DNA of 64,000 nt, taken from positions 1 through 64,000 of the forward strand of contig NZ_JBARWZ010000010.1 in the NCBI RefSeq assembly GCF_049647105.1, in the 5' to 3' direction. Position 1 is the first letter of the stretch; each line of letters opens with the position of its first letter. Positions 41,021 through 50,672 of this stretch are shown piece after piece. Source of the stretch: Actinophytocola sp049647105. GTDB lineage: Bacteria; Actinomycetota; Actinomycetes; Mycobacteriales; Pseudonocardiaceae. Both the position numbers and the translations under genes were made by a program. The notes below the pieces were generated by a model. The model did no database searches and was not told where the DNA came from. It saw nothing but the letters and a program-made list of their open reading frames with translations.

Positions 41021-43075
41021 TCAGTCGTCGTTGACGGACGGTGTGTTCTTCGCCACCTGCATCAGGAACTCGATGTTGGTGCGGGTCTTGCGGAGCTGGG
41101 TCAGCAGCAGGTCGATGGCCTGCTGGTTGTCCAGCGCGTGCAGCACGCGGCGCAGCTTCACGGTGACGGCCAGCTCGTCCGGCGGGAGCAGCAGCTCCTC
41201 CTTACGAGTGCCGGACGCGTCGACGTTGACCGCCGGGAACGTGCGCTTGTCGGCGATCTTGCGGTCGAGGATGAGCTCGGCGTTACCCGTGCCCTTGAAC
41301 TCCTCGAAGATCACCGTGTCACCCGCGGACCCGGTCTCGACCAGTGAGGTCGCGAAGATGGTCAGCGAGCCGCCGTCCTCGATGTTGCGTGCCGCACCCA
41401 GGAACCGCTTCGGCGGGTACAGCGCGGTCGAGTCGACACCACCGGACAGGATCCGGCCGGACGCCGGGGCCGCCAGGTTGTACGCACGGCCGAGGCGGGT
41501 GATCGAGTCGAGCAGCACGACCACGTCGTGGCCCATCTCGACCAGGCGCTTGGCCCGCTCGATCGACAGCTCCGCGACCGTGGTGTGGTCGCCGGGCGGG
41601 CGGTCGAAGGTCGAGGCGATGACCTCTCCCTTCACCGACCGCTGCATGTCGGTGACCTCTTCCGGCCGCTCGTCCACGAGGACGACCATCAGGTAGACCT
41701 CGGGGTTGTTGGTGGTGATCGCGTTGGCGATCGCCTGCAGCACCGAGGTCTTGCCCGCCTTCGGCGGCGACACGATGAGCGCGCGCTGCCCCTTGCCGAC
41801 CGGCATCACCAGGTCGATGACGCGGGTGGTGAGGATGTGCGACTCGGTCTCGAGACGCAGCCGCTCGTTGGGGTAGAGCGGCGTCAGCTTGGTGAACTCG
41901 GGACGCTGCTTGGCCTGGTCCGAGTCCAGCCCGTTGATCGTCTCGACACGCACCAGCGGGTTGAACTTCTGCCGCTGCTGCTCGCCCTCGCGGGGCTGGC
42001 GCACCATGCCGGTGATCGCGTCGCCCCGGCGCAGGCCGTGCTTGCGGACCAGCGACAGCGACACGTACACGTCGTTCGGGCCGGCGAGGTAGCCGGACGT
42101 GCGGACGAACGCGTAGTTCTCCAGCACGTCGAGCACACCGGCGACGGGCAGGAGGACGTCGTCCTCGCGCACCTCGGTGTCCGGGGCGTCGCTCCGGCCA
42201 CCGCCGGTGCTGGGGCCAGTGCCCCGGCGGCGACGGTCGCGGAACCTGCGGCCGCGCCTGCGGCCACCGTCCTCGTCATCGTCGTCGTCGGGACCGTTGT
42301 CGCGGTCGCGGTCGTTGCGACCGGAGTTGCGCTGGTCACCGCGGTTGTCCTGGTTGCGGCCACCGCGGTTGTCCTGGTTGCGGCCGCCACGGTCGCCCCG
42401 GTCGCCCCGGTCACCACGGTCGCCCCGGTCACCACGGTCGCCCCGGTCACCACGGTCGTTGCGGTCGTTCCGGCCGCCGCGGTCATCACGCCTGTCGCCC
42501 TGCTGCTTCTCGGCGGGCTTCTCGTCGACGGAGCCGCGCTGGTCACCGCGGCTGTCGCCACGGTTGTCAGTGCGGTTGTCGCCGCGACTGTCAGTGCGGT
42601 TGTCGTCCCGCTTCTCGGCCTGCTCCGGCGATCCGACCGCACGGCTCGAGCTGCGGCGACGGCGGTTGCCATCGCGACGACCGCCATCTTCGGCGTCGGA
42701 CTGCTCGGCCTTCGGCTCGGACTCGGTCCTGACCTCCGCCTTGGCCTTCGCGGGCTTGTCAGCGGCCGGCTTGTCGTCGATGCCGAGCGGCAGCGTGTCG
42801 GCCGCCGTTTTCGCGCTCGAGGCAGGCTTCGACGAGCCGCCGGACTGGCGCTCCTTGATGGCCGCTATCAGGTCTCCCTTGCGCATCCCGGCGGTGCCGG
42901 TGATGCCGAGCTGGCCTGCGAGCTCCCGAAGCTCCGCAAGGACCATGCCGGTGAGACCGGCGCGACGCTTGGCACCCCCGTTTGCGCTGGTGCGCTGTGT
43001 TGTGTCGGCCGCACCGGCAGCGGTGTCGACCGTGCCGTTGGCAGTCTCGCTGCCCAGCAGATCAGTGTTGCTCAC
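41021..43075 (-). CDS. rho: Transcription termination factor Rho with large Arg/Gly/Asp insert
   Basis: Hexameric RNA-translocating ATPase that ends untranslated transcripts. 684 residues against about 419 in E. coli. Order: N-terminal SAP-like helical domain with 'MVLAELRELAGQLGITGTAG'; a hydrophilic insert (about residues 65-290) dominated by Lys/Asp/Arg/Gly and including a run of GDR tripeptides and NRGD/RGGRNQD units; the RNA-binding CSD ('GVLDVLENYAFVRTSGYLAG'); and the motor domain with P-loop SPPKAGKTS and 'LVDERPEEVTDM'. Such inserts are known in high-GC actinobacterial Rho and add RNA affinity. GTG 43075 has GGAAGGA at 5 nt. Confidence 0.96.
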   Translation of the reverse strand: MSNTDLLGSETANGTVDTAAGAADTTQRTSANGGAKRRAGLTGMVLAELRELAGQLGITGTAGMRKGDLIAAIKERQSGGSSKPASSAKTAADTLPLGIDDKPAADKPAKAKAEVRTESEPKAEQSDAEDGGRRDGNRRRRSSSRAVGSPEQAEKRDDNRTDSRGDNRTDNRGDSRGDQRGSVDEKPAEKQQGDRRDDRGGRNDRNDRGDRGDRGDRGDRGDRGDRGDRGGRNQDNRGGRNQDNRGDQRNSGRNDRDRDNGPDDDDDEDGGRRRGRRFRDRRRRGTGPSTGGGRSDAPDTEVREDDVLLPVAGVLDVLENYAFVRTSGYLAGPNDVYVSLSLVRKHGLRRGDAITGMVRQPREGEQQRQKFNPLVRVETINGLDSDQAKQRPEFTKLTPLYPNERLRLETESHILTTRVIDLVMPVGKGQRALIVSPPKAGKTSVLQAIANAITTNNPEVYLMVVLVDERPEEVTDMQRSVKGEVIASTFDRPPGDHTTVAELSIERAKRLVEMGHDVVVLLDSITRLGRAYNLAAPASGRILSGGVDSTALYPPKRFLGAARNIEDGGSLTIFATSLVETGSAGDTVIFEEFKGTGNAELILDRKIADKRTFPAVNVDASGTRKEELLLPPDELAVTVKLRRVLHALDNQQAIDLLLTQLRKTRTNIEFLMQVAKNTPSVNDD
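42352..42462 (-). repeat. Short tandem codon repeat inside rho
   Basis: Nine-base units alternating CGGTCGCCC and CGGTCACCA (plus strand) encode the repeated Gly-Asp-Arg run of the Rho insert. The regular period suggests replication slippage and possible length variation between strains. Confidence 0.75.
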
Positions 43076-43404
43076 TCATGTCCTTCCTGACCAGGTCCCC
43101 GCCTCCTGAGGTGGACCCGTGAACCAGCGGACCGCCGTTCGTCGAACCGAGACGGCGTACTCCGCGGCCTCGCCAACGCGGAGATTTCGGTCACCACTGG
43201 TTTCGGTGCCCGCCAACGTCGACTCCGGCTGGGAAAGGGCCGAGCCGCCGACTGAACGGAAGATGCGACCCGAGGAAAGAAAATCCTCGGGAACGACACC
43301 GGGCGCCCGTACGCGCGGTGACTGAACGCCCCTGAGGGTAGACGCACACCCTCAGGCGTGCAACAACCGGGGCTACCCGGCGTGGCACAACCCCACAACG
43401 TGGA
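43076..43404. other. thrB-rho intergenic region (rho leader)
   Basis: 329 bp without a gene. The part next to rho (43076-43300) is a long 5' leader, as expected if rho is autoregulated. A thrB terminator hairpin lies at 43326-43357. Confidence 0.5.
43326..43357 (-). terminator. Hairpin after thrB
   Basis: CTGAGGGT (43331-43338) pairs with ACCCTCAG (43347-43354), extended by CGC/GCG across a small bulge. It ends the lysA-hom-thrC-thrB operon. Confidence 0.6.
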
Positions 43405-44307
43405 CTACCTGGCGTTTGTTCCGATCGACCCGTTCGGCACGACCGTGACACCCGTCCGGTCGACTGGAAGCGCACACACGGTGAAGCCCGCGGTGTCGAC
43501 TCCAGACGGGAGCGCGCCGAGGGGCGGCAGCGCGAACACGGTCGGGCCGGCGCCGGAAACCATTGCGGGCACACCGTTCTCCCGGAGTTCACGGACCATC
43601 CGCATGGTGTCCGGCCACGCCTTCTCGCGGTAGTCCTGGTGCAGCCTGTCCTCTGTGGCCGGCAGCAGGAGGTCGGGCCGGGCGGTCAGTGCGTGCACGG
43701 CGAGCGCACAGCGACCCGCGACGAAGGCGGCGTCGGAGTGCGGAACGTTGCCGGGAAGCAACCCACGCGTGACCGATGTCGCGGACCGCGTGCCGGGAAC
43801 CAGCACGACCGGCGCGAGGTCATGGTGCGGTTCGAGACGCACGGCCCGGAACCGGGTTCCTTCCGACCATGCCAGAACCAGGCCGCCGTACAGGGAAGCG
43901 GCCACGTTGTCGGCGTGCCCCTCGAACTCGGCGGCGAGCCGCAGCGCATCCCCGTCGAGCTCCCTCCCGGCCAGCCCGTACGCCGCGGCGACGCCCGCGA
44001 CGATCGCGGCGGCCGACGAGCCGAGGCCGCGTGCGTGCGGGATCGCGTTGTGACACCGCAGGGACACCCCGGGCAGCGCGACACCGAGCGCGTCCACACC
44101 GGCACGCAGCGCACGCACGACGAGATGCTCCTCGTTCGTCGGCACCTCGGCCGCGCCCTCGCCGGTGACCTCGACCTGGACATCTCCGCCGGTCACGGTC
44201 ACCTCGACGGTGTCGTACAGGCCGAGCGCCATGCCGAGCGCGTCGAAACCGGGGCCGAGGTTTGCGGTGGACGCGGGCACCCGGACCCTGACGGACGACC
44301 CGTTCAT
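43405..44307 (-). CDS. thrB: Homoserine kinase
   Basis: Phosphorylates homoserine with ATP for threonine synthesis. GHMP kinase of 300 residues. It has the ATP loop 'HARGLGSSAAAIVAG', the N-terminal 'VPASTANLGPGFDALGMAL' and the C-terminal 'AMVSGAGPTVFAL'. ATG 44307 overlaps the thrC stop as ATGA. Gene order hom-thrC-thrB equals that of mycobacteria and corynebacterial relatives. Confidence 0.96.
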   Translation of the reverse strand: MNGSSVRVRVPASTANLGPGFDALGMALGLYDTVEVTVTGGDVQVEVTGEGAAEVPTNEEHLVVRALRAGVDALGVALPGVSLRCHNAIPHARGLGSSAAAIVAGVAAAYGLAGRELDGDALRLAAEFEGHADNVAASLYGGLVLAWSEGTRFRAVRLEPHHDLAPVVLVPGTRSATSVTRGLLPGNVPHSDAAFVAGRCALAVHALTARPDLLLPATEDRLHQDYREKAWPDTMRMVRELRENGVPAMVSGAGPTVFALPPLGALPSGVDTAGFTVCALPVDRTGVTVVPNGSIGTNAR

Positions 44308-45386
44308 GTCAGTTCGAGTGCGGACGCGACCGCGTGCGGCTCCACCGGGATCGCCTCCACCGGCGCCATCTCGGCGAGCACGGTGTCCGGGTCCTTCAGG
44401 CCGTGGCCGGTGACCGTGCAGGCCACGAGCGACCCCTTCGGGATGCGGCCGTCGGCCGAGGCGGCCAGCAGCCCGGCGATGCTGGTGGCGGACGCGGGCT
44501 CCACGAACACCCCCTCCCTGCGGGCGAGCAGGTGGTACGCGGCCAGGATCTCTTCGTCGGTGACCGCGTCGATGAGACCGTCGGACTCGTCGCGGGCGGC
44601 GATCGCGCCGGTCCACGACGCGGGGTTGCCGACGCGGATGGCGGTCGCGATGGTGTCCGGCTCCTTGACCGGTTTGCCGTGCACGAGCGGCGCGGCGCCC
44701 GCCGCCTGGAAACCGAACATCCTGGGTACCGCGGGCACGACACCGTCGCGGGCGTAGGCCCGGTAGCCGCTCCAGTACGCGGTGATGTTGCCCGCGTTGC
44801 CGACCGGGAGGCAGTGGATGTCGGGGGCGCGGCCGAGCGTGTCGCAGATCTCCCACGCGGCGGACTGCTGGCCGACGAGCCGCACCGGGTTGACCGAGTT
44901 GACCAGCTCGATCGGGTACTCGACGGCGGTCTTGCGGGCCAGTTCGAGGCAGTCGTCGAAGTTGCCGTCGATCTGCAGGATCCGCGCGCCGTACACGACG
45001 GCCTGGGCCAACTTGCCCTTCGCGATCTTGCCGCGCGGCACGAGGACGGCGCAGGTGAGGCCGGCGCGGGCGGCGTAGGCGGCGGCGGACGCGGACGTGT
45101 TGCCGGTGGACGCGCAGATCACGCCCGCCACCCCGGACGCGAGCGCGTAGGTCATCGCGACGGTCATGCCGCGGTCCTTGAACGAGCCCGTCGGGTTCGC
45201 GCCCTCCACCTTCAGGTAAACCTGGCAGCCGGTCAGCTCCGACAGGTGCGGCGCCTCGACCAGCGGGGTGCCGCCTTCCTGGAGCGTCACCGGCTTGGCG
45301 CCCGCCGGCAGCTCGATCCGGTCGGCGTAGGCGGCGATGACGCCCGGCCACGCCGGGCGCACGCCAAGACTCGCCTGAGGTGTCAT
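44304..45386 (-). CDS. thrC: Threonine synthase
   Basis: PLP enzyme converting O-phosphohomoserine to threonine. 360 residues, with cofactor Lys70 in NPTGSFKDRGM, 'ASTGNTSASAAAYAARAG' and the phosphate-binding loop 'PVGNAGNITAYW'. The ATG overlaps the hom stop (ATGA), and its own stop overlaps thrB. Confidence 0.97.
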   Translation of the reverse strand: MTPQASLGVRPAWPGVIAAYADRIELPAGAKPVTLQEGGTPLVEAPHLSELTGCQVYLKVEGANPTGSFKDRGMTVAMTYALASGVAGVICASTGNTSASAAAYAARAGLTCAVLVPRGKIAKGKLAQAVVYGARILQIDGNFDDCLELARKTAVEYPIELVNSVNPVRLVGQQSAAWEICDTLGRAPDIHCLPVGNAGNITAYWSGYRAYARDGVVPAVPRMFGFQAAGAAPLVHGKPVKEPDTIATAIRVGNPASWTGAIAARDESDGLIDAVTDEEILAAYHLLARREGVFVEPASATSIAGLLAASADGRIPKGSLVACTVTGHGLKDPDTVLAEMAPVEAIPVEPHAVASALELT

Positions 45387-46684
45387 GGTGATTCTCCTTC
45401 GACCCGCATCACGCTGGCGACCTCGTGCACCGACGGCAGGCCGGCCACCTTGTCCACAGTGGACCGCAGCGCCTCGTCCGGCGCGTAGTGCGTCACGATC
45501 ACCAGGCTCGCGTCGGTGCCCCGGCCCTGCTGGCGCACGGCCGCGATGCTCACGTCGTGCTCGGCGAACACCGACGCGACCGAGGACAGCACACCGGCGC
45601 GGTCGGCCACGTCGAGGCTGATGTGGTAGCGGGTGTTCACCTTGGCGATCGGCTGGATGGGCAGCGCGGCGTAGGAGGACTCCCCAGGGCCCCGTCCCCC
45701 GCTGACCTTGTTGCGTGCCACCGCGACGAGGTCACCGAGCACGGCGCTCGCGGTCGGCGCGCCACCAGCGCCCTGGCCGTAGAACATGAGCGAGCCCGCC
45801 GCGTCGGCCTCGACGAACACCGCGTTGAACGCGCCGCCGACGCTCGCGAGCGGGTGCGTGCGCGGGATCATCGCCGGGTGCACGCGGACCGCGACGCTGC
45901 CGCCGCCGTCGTTCCCGATGCGCTCGCAGATGGCGAGCAGTTTTATCGTCCTGCCAAGGGTTTTCGCGGCGGCGATGTCGGCGGGGGTGACCGCGGCGAT
46001 GCCCTCGCGGTACACGTCGGCGGCGGTCACCCTGGTGTGGAAGGCGATCGAGGCGAGGATGGCCGCCTTGGACGCGGCGTCGTAACCGTCCACATCGGCC
46101 GTCGGGTCCGCCTCCGCGTAGCCGAGCCGGGACGCCTCGTCGAGGGTCTCCGCGTAGCTCGCGCCGGTCGCGTCCATGGCGGACAGGATGAAGTTGGTGG
46201 TGCCGTTGACGATGCCCATCACCCGGTTGATGCGGTCACCGGCGAGCGACTCACGCAGCGGGCGCACCAGCGGGATCGCGCCTGCCACCGCGGCTTCGAA
46301 GTAGAGGTCCGCACCGGAGGACTCGGCGGCCGCGAACAGGTCGGCCGCGTGCTCCGCGAGCAGGGCCTTGTTCGCGGAGACGACCGACTTTCCCTTGCTG
46401 AGCGCGGAGACCAGCAGCCCGCGCGCCGGGTCGATGCCGCCGATGACCTCGATCACGACGTCCACATCGGACGCGACGAGTGCCTCCGCGTCGGTGGTGA
46501 GCAGCTGTGCCGGGACGTCAGGGTGACGGTTCGGGCGGCGCACCGCCACCCCGGTCAGCTCGACCGGGGCGCCGATGCGGGCGGCGAGGTCGTCGCCCTG
46601 CTCGTGCAGGATCCGCATCACCTGCGAACCGACGGTGCCGCAGCCGAGCATCGCCACCCTGATGGGCTTTGGGCTCGCGTTCAT
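45383..46684 (-). CDS. hom: Homoserine dehydrogenase
   Basis: NAD(P)-dependent reduction of aspartate semialdehyde to homoserine. 433 residues: Rossmann motif GCGTVGSQV (15-23), substrate region 'GIVNGTTNFILSAM', and a C-terminal ACT domain (about 355-433, 'VADRAGVLSSVASVFAEHDVS') that gives feedback inhibition by threonine in relatives. ATG 46684 overlaps the lysA stop (ATGA). Confidence 0.97.
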   Translation of the reverse strand: MNASPKPIRVAMLGCGTVGSQVMRILHEQGDDLAARIGAPVELTGVAVRRPNRHPDVPAQLLTTDAEALVASDVDVVIEVIGGIDPARGLLVSALSKGKSVVSANKALLAEHAADLFAAAESSGADLYFEAAVAGAIPLVRPLRESLAGDRINRVMGIVNGTTNFILSAMDATGASYAETLDEASRLGYAEADPTADVDGYDAASKAAILASIAFHTRVTAADVYREGIAAVTPADIAAAKTLGRTIKLLAICERIGNDGGGSVAVRVHPAMIPRTHPLASVGGAFNAVFVEADAAGSLMFYGQGAGGAPTASAVLGDLVAVARNKVSGGRGPGESSYAALPIQPIAKVNTRYHISLDVADRAGVLSSVASVFAEHDVSIAAVRQQGRGTDASLVIVTHYAPDEALRSTVDKVAGLPSVHEVASVMRVEGESP

Positions 46685-48117
46685 GAGACCTCCAGCCGCA
46701 GCAGGTCGTCCAGCGTCTCCCTGCGCAGCAACAGGCGCGCCTCGCCGTCGCGCACCGCGACCACGGCCGGGCGCGCGAGGCGGTTGTAGGAACTCGCCAT
46801 CGCGTAGCAGTACGCACCGGTGGCGGCGACCGCGATCAGGTCGCCGGGGGTGAGGTTCTCCGGCAGCCAGCAGTCCCGCACGACCACGTCGCCGGACTCG
46901 CAGTGCTTGCCGACGACCCGGGACAGCATGGCCTCCGTGCCACGCTCCCCCTCCGCGCTGGACCGCGACACCAGCCTGCAGTCGTACAGCGCGTCGTACA
47001 GCGCGGTGCGGATGTTGTCGCTCATGCCGCCGTCGACGCTCACGTACCGGCGCGCGGACCCGTGGCCAAGCTCGACGTCCTTGGTCGTGCCCACCTCGTA
47101 CACGGTGACCGTGCCGGGGCCGACGATCGCGCGGCCCGGCTCGACCGCGATCCTCGGCATGTCCAGCCCGGCCTGCTCGGCCTCCTTGGACACGATGTTC
47201 TTCAGCTGCTCGGCCAGCCAGCCAGGCGGCGGCGGATCGTCGTCGGCCGTGTACGCGATGCCGAGGCCGCCGCCGAGGTCCACGGTGGTGACCGAGGCCA
47301 TCGCGTCGGCGCCGTGTTCCTTGTGCAGCTCGGCGAGCAGGCCGATCACGCGGTGCGCGGACAGCTCGAACGCGTTGGCGTCGAAGATCTGTGAGCCGAT
47401 GTGGCTGTGCAGGCCGATGAGCTTCAGGCCCGGCGCACGCAGCACCCGCCGCACCGCCTCGGCCGACGCGCCACCGGTGAGGGAGAAGCCGAACTTCTGG
47501 TCCTCGTGCGCGGTCGCGATGTACTCGTGGGTGTGGGCCTCGACGCCGACGGTCACCCGCACCAGCACGTTCTGGGTGACGCCCCGGTCCCGCGCGATCC
47601 GGTCGAGCCTCGCGATCTCGAAGAACGAGTCGAGCACGACCGTGCCCACCCCGGCCTCGACCGCGGCGGTCAGCTCGTCGACCGACTTGTTGTTGCCGTG
47701 CAGGGTGATCCGCTCCGGCGGGAAGTCCGCGCGCAACGCGATCGCCAGCTCGCCGCCGCTGCACACGTCGAGCGAGAGGCCTTCCTCTGCCACCCACCGC
47801 GCGATCCGCACGGACAGGAACGCCTTGGCCGCGTAGTGCACGAGCGCAGGGTCGCCGAACGCGGTGGCGTGGTCGCGGCAGCGGGACCGGAAGTCGTCCT
47901 CGTCCATCACGAACAGCGGCGTGCCGAACTCGCGGGCCAGGTCGCGGACGTCGACCCCGGCGATCCGGACCACGCCGTCCTCGTCACGCGCGGCGTTGCG
48001 GGGCCAGATCTCGGGCGCCAGCCGGTCCAGGTCCTCCGGGCTCGACGGCTGCGGGCCCGCGGTGTTGTTGGGCAGCATGACATCCGCGTGGCGGGGTCCT
48101 GCCGGATGTGCGCGCAC
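46681..48117 (-). CDS. lysA: Diaminopimelate decarboxylase
   Basis: Last step of lysine synthesis, PLP-dependent. 478 residues with cofactor Lys98 (HYAAKAF), 'HGNNKSVDEL', 'GLHSHIGSQIF', 'DLGGGLGIAYT', 'VEPGRAIVGPGT' and the inter-subunit 'CESGD'. GTG 48117 (V-R-A-H-P-A-G-P-R-H-A) fits the conserved actinobacterial N-terminus and follows the argS stop by 4 nt. Ribosome-site evidence is weak, so translation may be coupled to argS. Confidence 0.96.
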   Translation of the reverse strand: MRAHPAGPRHADVMLPNNTAGPQPSSPEDLDRLAPEIWPRNAARDEDGVVRIAGVDVRDLAREFGTPLFVMDEDDFRSRCRDHATAFGDPALVHYAAKAFLSVRIARWVAEEGLSLDVCSGGELAIALRADFPPERITLHGNNKSVDELTAAVEAGVGTVVLDSFFEIARLDRIARDRGVTQNVLVRVTVGVEAHTHEYIATAHEDQKFGFSLTGGASAEAVRRVLRAPGLKLIGLHSHIGSQIFDANAFELSAHRVIGLLAELHKEHGADAMASVTTVDLGGGLGIAYTADDDPPPPGWLAEQLKNIVSKEAEQAGLDMPRIAVEPGRAIVGPGTVTVYEVGTTKDVELGHGSARRYVSVDGGMSDNIRTALYDALYDCRLVSRSSAEGERGTEAMLSRVVGKHCESGDVVVRDCWLPENLTPGDLIAVAATGAYCYAMASSYNRLARPAVVAVRDGEARLLLRRETLDDLLRLEVS

Positions 48118-48121
48118 GGGC

Positions 48122-49786
48122 CTACATCCGTTCTGGTGCGTCGACGGCCAGCAGGCCGAGGCCGTTGGCCAGCACCTGGCGCGTCGCCGCGCACAGGGCG
48201 AGCCGGGCGGTGTGCAGCGGCGTTGGCTCCTCGTCACCCTGCGGCAGCACGCGGCAGGCGTCGTAGAACTTGTGGTACGCCCCCGCCAGCTCCTCGAGGT
48301 AGCGGGCGATCCGGTGCGGTTCCCGCAGTTCGGCCGCCGTGCGCAGGACCTCCGCGTACTGGCCGATCGTGCGGATCAGCTCCCCCTCGCGCTGGTGGGT
48401 GAGCAGGCCGAGGTCCAGTTCGGTGTCCTCGGTCGGCACGGTCAGCCCCAGGTCGGCGGCGTTGCGGGTGAGCGAGGCGAGCCGGGCGTGCGCGTACTGC
48501 ACGTAGAACACCGGGTTGTCGCTGGTGCGCCGCGTCCACAGGTTCAGGTCGATGTCGATCGTGGCGTTGGCCGACGACCGGACGAGCGCATAGCGGGCCG
48601 CGTCCACGCCGACGGCGTCGACCAGGTCGTTCATCGTGACGATCGTCCCGTTGCGCTTGCTCATCCGCAGCGGCTTGCCGTCGCTGACCAGGTTCACCAT
48701 CTGGCCGATGAGGACCTCGACGGTGGCCGGGTCGTCGTCCAGCGCCGCCGCGGCCGACTTCAGCCGGGCGATGTAGCCGTGGTGGTCCGCGCCGAGCATG
48801 TAGATGCACAGGTCGAAGCCGCGCCCGCGCTTGTCCGCGAAGTAGGCGATGTCACCCGCGATGTAGGCGGGCAGCCCGTCCTTCTTGATGACCACGCGGT
48901 CCTTGTCGTCGCCGAACTCGGTGGTGCGCAGCCACCACGCGCCGTCGGCGAAGTACAGGTGGTCCTTCTCCTTGAGCTGCTCCACCAGCTGCTCGACCGA
49001 CCCGGACTTGTGCAGCGAGTCCTCGTGGAAGAACACGTCGAAGTCGGTGCGGAAGTTGTGCAGGTCGGCCTTGATCTCGTCGAACATCAGGTTGACGCCG
49101 ATCTTGCGGAAGACCTCGGCGCTCTCCTCCGCCGGGAGGGACAGCGCGCTCGGCTCCCTGCGCAGCACCTCGGCCGCGACGTCCGACAGGTACGAGCCCG
49201 CGTAACCGTCCTCTGGCGGCGGCTCGCCCTTCGCCGACGCGATCAGCGACCGGACGAACCGGTCGATCTGCGCGCCCGCGTCGTTGAAGTAGTACTCCCG
49301 CGTGACGTCGCCACCCTGCGCGGAAAGCACGCGGCCCAGCGCGTCACCGGCCGCGGCCCAGCGGGTGCCGCCCAGGTGGAGCGGGCCGGTCGGGTTCGCC
49401 GAGACGAACTCCAGGTTGATCTTGCGACCGGCCATCAGGTCGCCGTGGCCGTAGGTCTCGCCCTGCGCGAGCACCTGCCTGACGATGTCGCCTTGCGCGG
49501 CCGCGGCGATCCGCAGGTTGAGGAAACCGGGGCCCGCGACCTCGGCGCCGGAGATGCCGTCCTGCCCCGCAAGGCCCTCGGCCAGCCAGTTCGCCAGGTC
49601 TCGCGGCGGCACGCCGAGCTTCTTCGCGACCTGCAACGCGAGGTTCGTCGCGTAGTCCCCGTGCTCCGGGTTGCGCGGCCGCTCGATCGACACCGAGGGC
49701 GGCAGGGCGGAAACATCCAGGTCTCGGCTGGTCAGCACGTCGGACGCGACGGAGCGGACCAGATCGGCAAGTGCTGCGGGAGTCAC
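48122..49786 (-). CDS. argS: Arginyl-tRNA synthetase
   Basis: Charges tRNA-Arg with arginine. 554 residues, class I. HIGH-type motif HLGG in 'ANPTGPLHLGGTRW', KMSKS-type RMSKRNG, and the C-terminal DALR anticodon-binding domain ('YVQYAHARLASLTRN'). GTG 49786 is the likely leaderless start because TAGACT (49794-49799) lies 7 nt upstream. An in-frame ATG at 49837 would place 17 unrelated residues before the conserved start. It heads the argS-lysA-hom-thrC-thrB operon. Confidence 0.96.
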   Translation of the reverse strand: MTPAALADLVRSVASDVLTSRDLDVSALPPSVSIERPRNPEHGDYATNLALQVAKKLGVPPRDLANWLAEGLAGQDGISGAEVAGPGFLNLRIAAAAQGDIVRQVLAQGETYGHGDLMAGRKINLEFVSANPTGPLHLGGTRWAAAGDALGRVLSAQGGDVTREYYFNDAGAQIDRFVRSLIASAKGEPPPEDGYAGSYLSDVAAEVLRREPSALSLPAEESAEVFRKIGVNLMFDEIKADLHNFRTDFDVFFHEDSLHKSGSVEQLVEQLKEKDHLYFADGAWWLRTTEFGDDKDRVVIKKDGLPAYIAGDIAYFADKRGRGFDLCIYMLGADHHGYIARLKSAAAALDDDPATVEVLIGQMVNLVSDGKPLRMSKRNGTIVTMNDLVDAVGVDAARYALVRSSANATIDIDLNLWTRRTSDNPVFYVQYAHARLASLTRNAADLGLTVPTEDTELDLGLLTHQREGELIRTIGQYAEVLRTAAELREPHRIARYLEELAGAYHKFYDACRVLPQGDEEPTPLHTARLALCAATRQVLANGLGLLAVDAPERM

Positions 49787-49793
49787 CCCGACA

Positions 49794-49799
49794 AGTCTA
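49794..49799 (-). promoter_or_regulatory. Leaderless -10 element for argS
   Basis: TAGACT (minus strand) lies exactly 7 nt before GTG 49786. No Shine-Dalgarno sequence with proper spacing is present. No clear -35. Confidence 0.55.
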
Positions 49800-49866
49800 G
49801 GTAGCGGGTGCGGACCCGATAGAGTCGCCTCGGCCATACGATGGATGCTGACTTCTCGAGGAGGCG

Positions 49867-50577
49867 GTGGCCATCGAATTCCGGGCCGGCAGTGTGACTG
49901 CCATCGCTGTTGTCCTTGTCTCACTCGCCGGTTGCACGGTGACGCGCTCCGGTGAGGGTTCGGCCGGGAACGGTGATCCCGGTCCGTCATCGGCGGCTCC
50001 CCGCGAGTCGGCCGGGCCCGAGTTCGTGCCTGGCCCGGACAACGAGGACCCCTCGAAGGACATCGAGGGCGTCGTCATCACCGAGTACGACGCGGTGCAC
50101 GCCCAGCCGGGCCAGCGCGTCGCCTACGAGAAGGCCCCGCCGGACGGCGGCAGGCACGACCAGGTGTGGGCGACCTGCAACGGTGTTGTCTACGACACCC
50201 CCGTGCGCAACGAGCACATGGTCCACGCGCTCGAGCACGGCGCCGTGTGGATCGCGTACAACGCCGACGACGTGACCGGTGACGACCTCCTGTCGCTCGC
50301 CGGCCGCGTCGAGAACCAGCCGTACCTGCTGATGTCGCCCTACCCCGGCCTCGACCAGCCGATCTCGCTGCAGGCGTGGGGCCACCAGCTCAAGCTCGAC
50401 GACGCCGGTGACGAGCGGATCGACCAGTTCATCGCCGCGCTGCGGGAGAACGAGTACACGGCGCCGGAACCGGGCGCTTCGTGCGATTCGGCCGGCCAGC
50501 AGTTCGACGCGACGAACCCACCCCCGTTCGAGGATGGCCCGCCGGGCCCCGGTGCGGCTCCGGTCGGCGACAGCTGA
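49867..50577 (+). CDS. DUF3105 lipoprotein (paralogue 1)
   Basis: 236 residues with a signal peptide and lipobox LAGC (Cys23), a Ser/Pro/Glu-rich spacer, then a DUF3105 domain: 'PPDGGRHDQVWATCNGVVYD', 'NEHMVHALEHGAVWIAYN', 'LMSPYPGLDQPISLQAWGHQLKL'. The conserved His and Glu residues (HMVHALEHG) look like a metal or redox site, but no activity is established. GTG 49867 follows GAGGAGG. It is divergent from argS and followed by a paralogue. Confidence 0.85.
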   Translation: MAIEFRAGSVTAIAVVLVSLAGCTVTRSGEGSAGNGDPGPSSAAPRESAGPEFVPGPDNEDPSKDIEGVVITEYDAVHAQPGQRVAYEKAPPDGGRHDQVWATCNGVVYDTPVRNEHMVHALEHGAVWIAYNADDVTGDDLLSLAGRVENQPYLLMSPYPGLDQPISLQAWGHQLKLDDAGDERIDQFIAALRENEYTAPEPGASCDSAGQQFDATNPPPFEDGPPGPGAAPVGDS

Positions 50578-50672
50578 CCACCCTCGGTTGACACGCACCT
50601 GACACGGTGTCCTTACACTGGTCGGTCGGAGACCCCCTGTGATCCTGTAGTTGAGACGAGGACCGGACCGGC

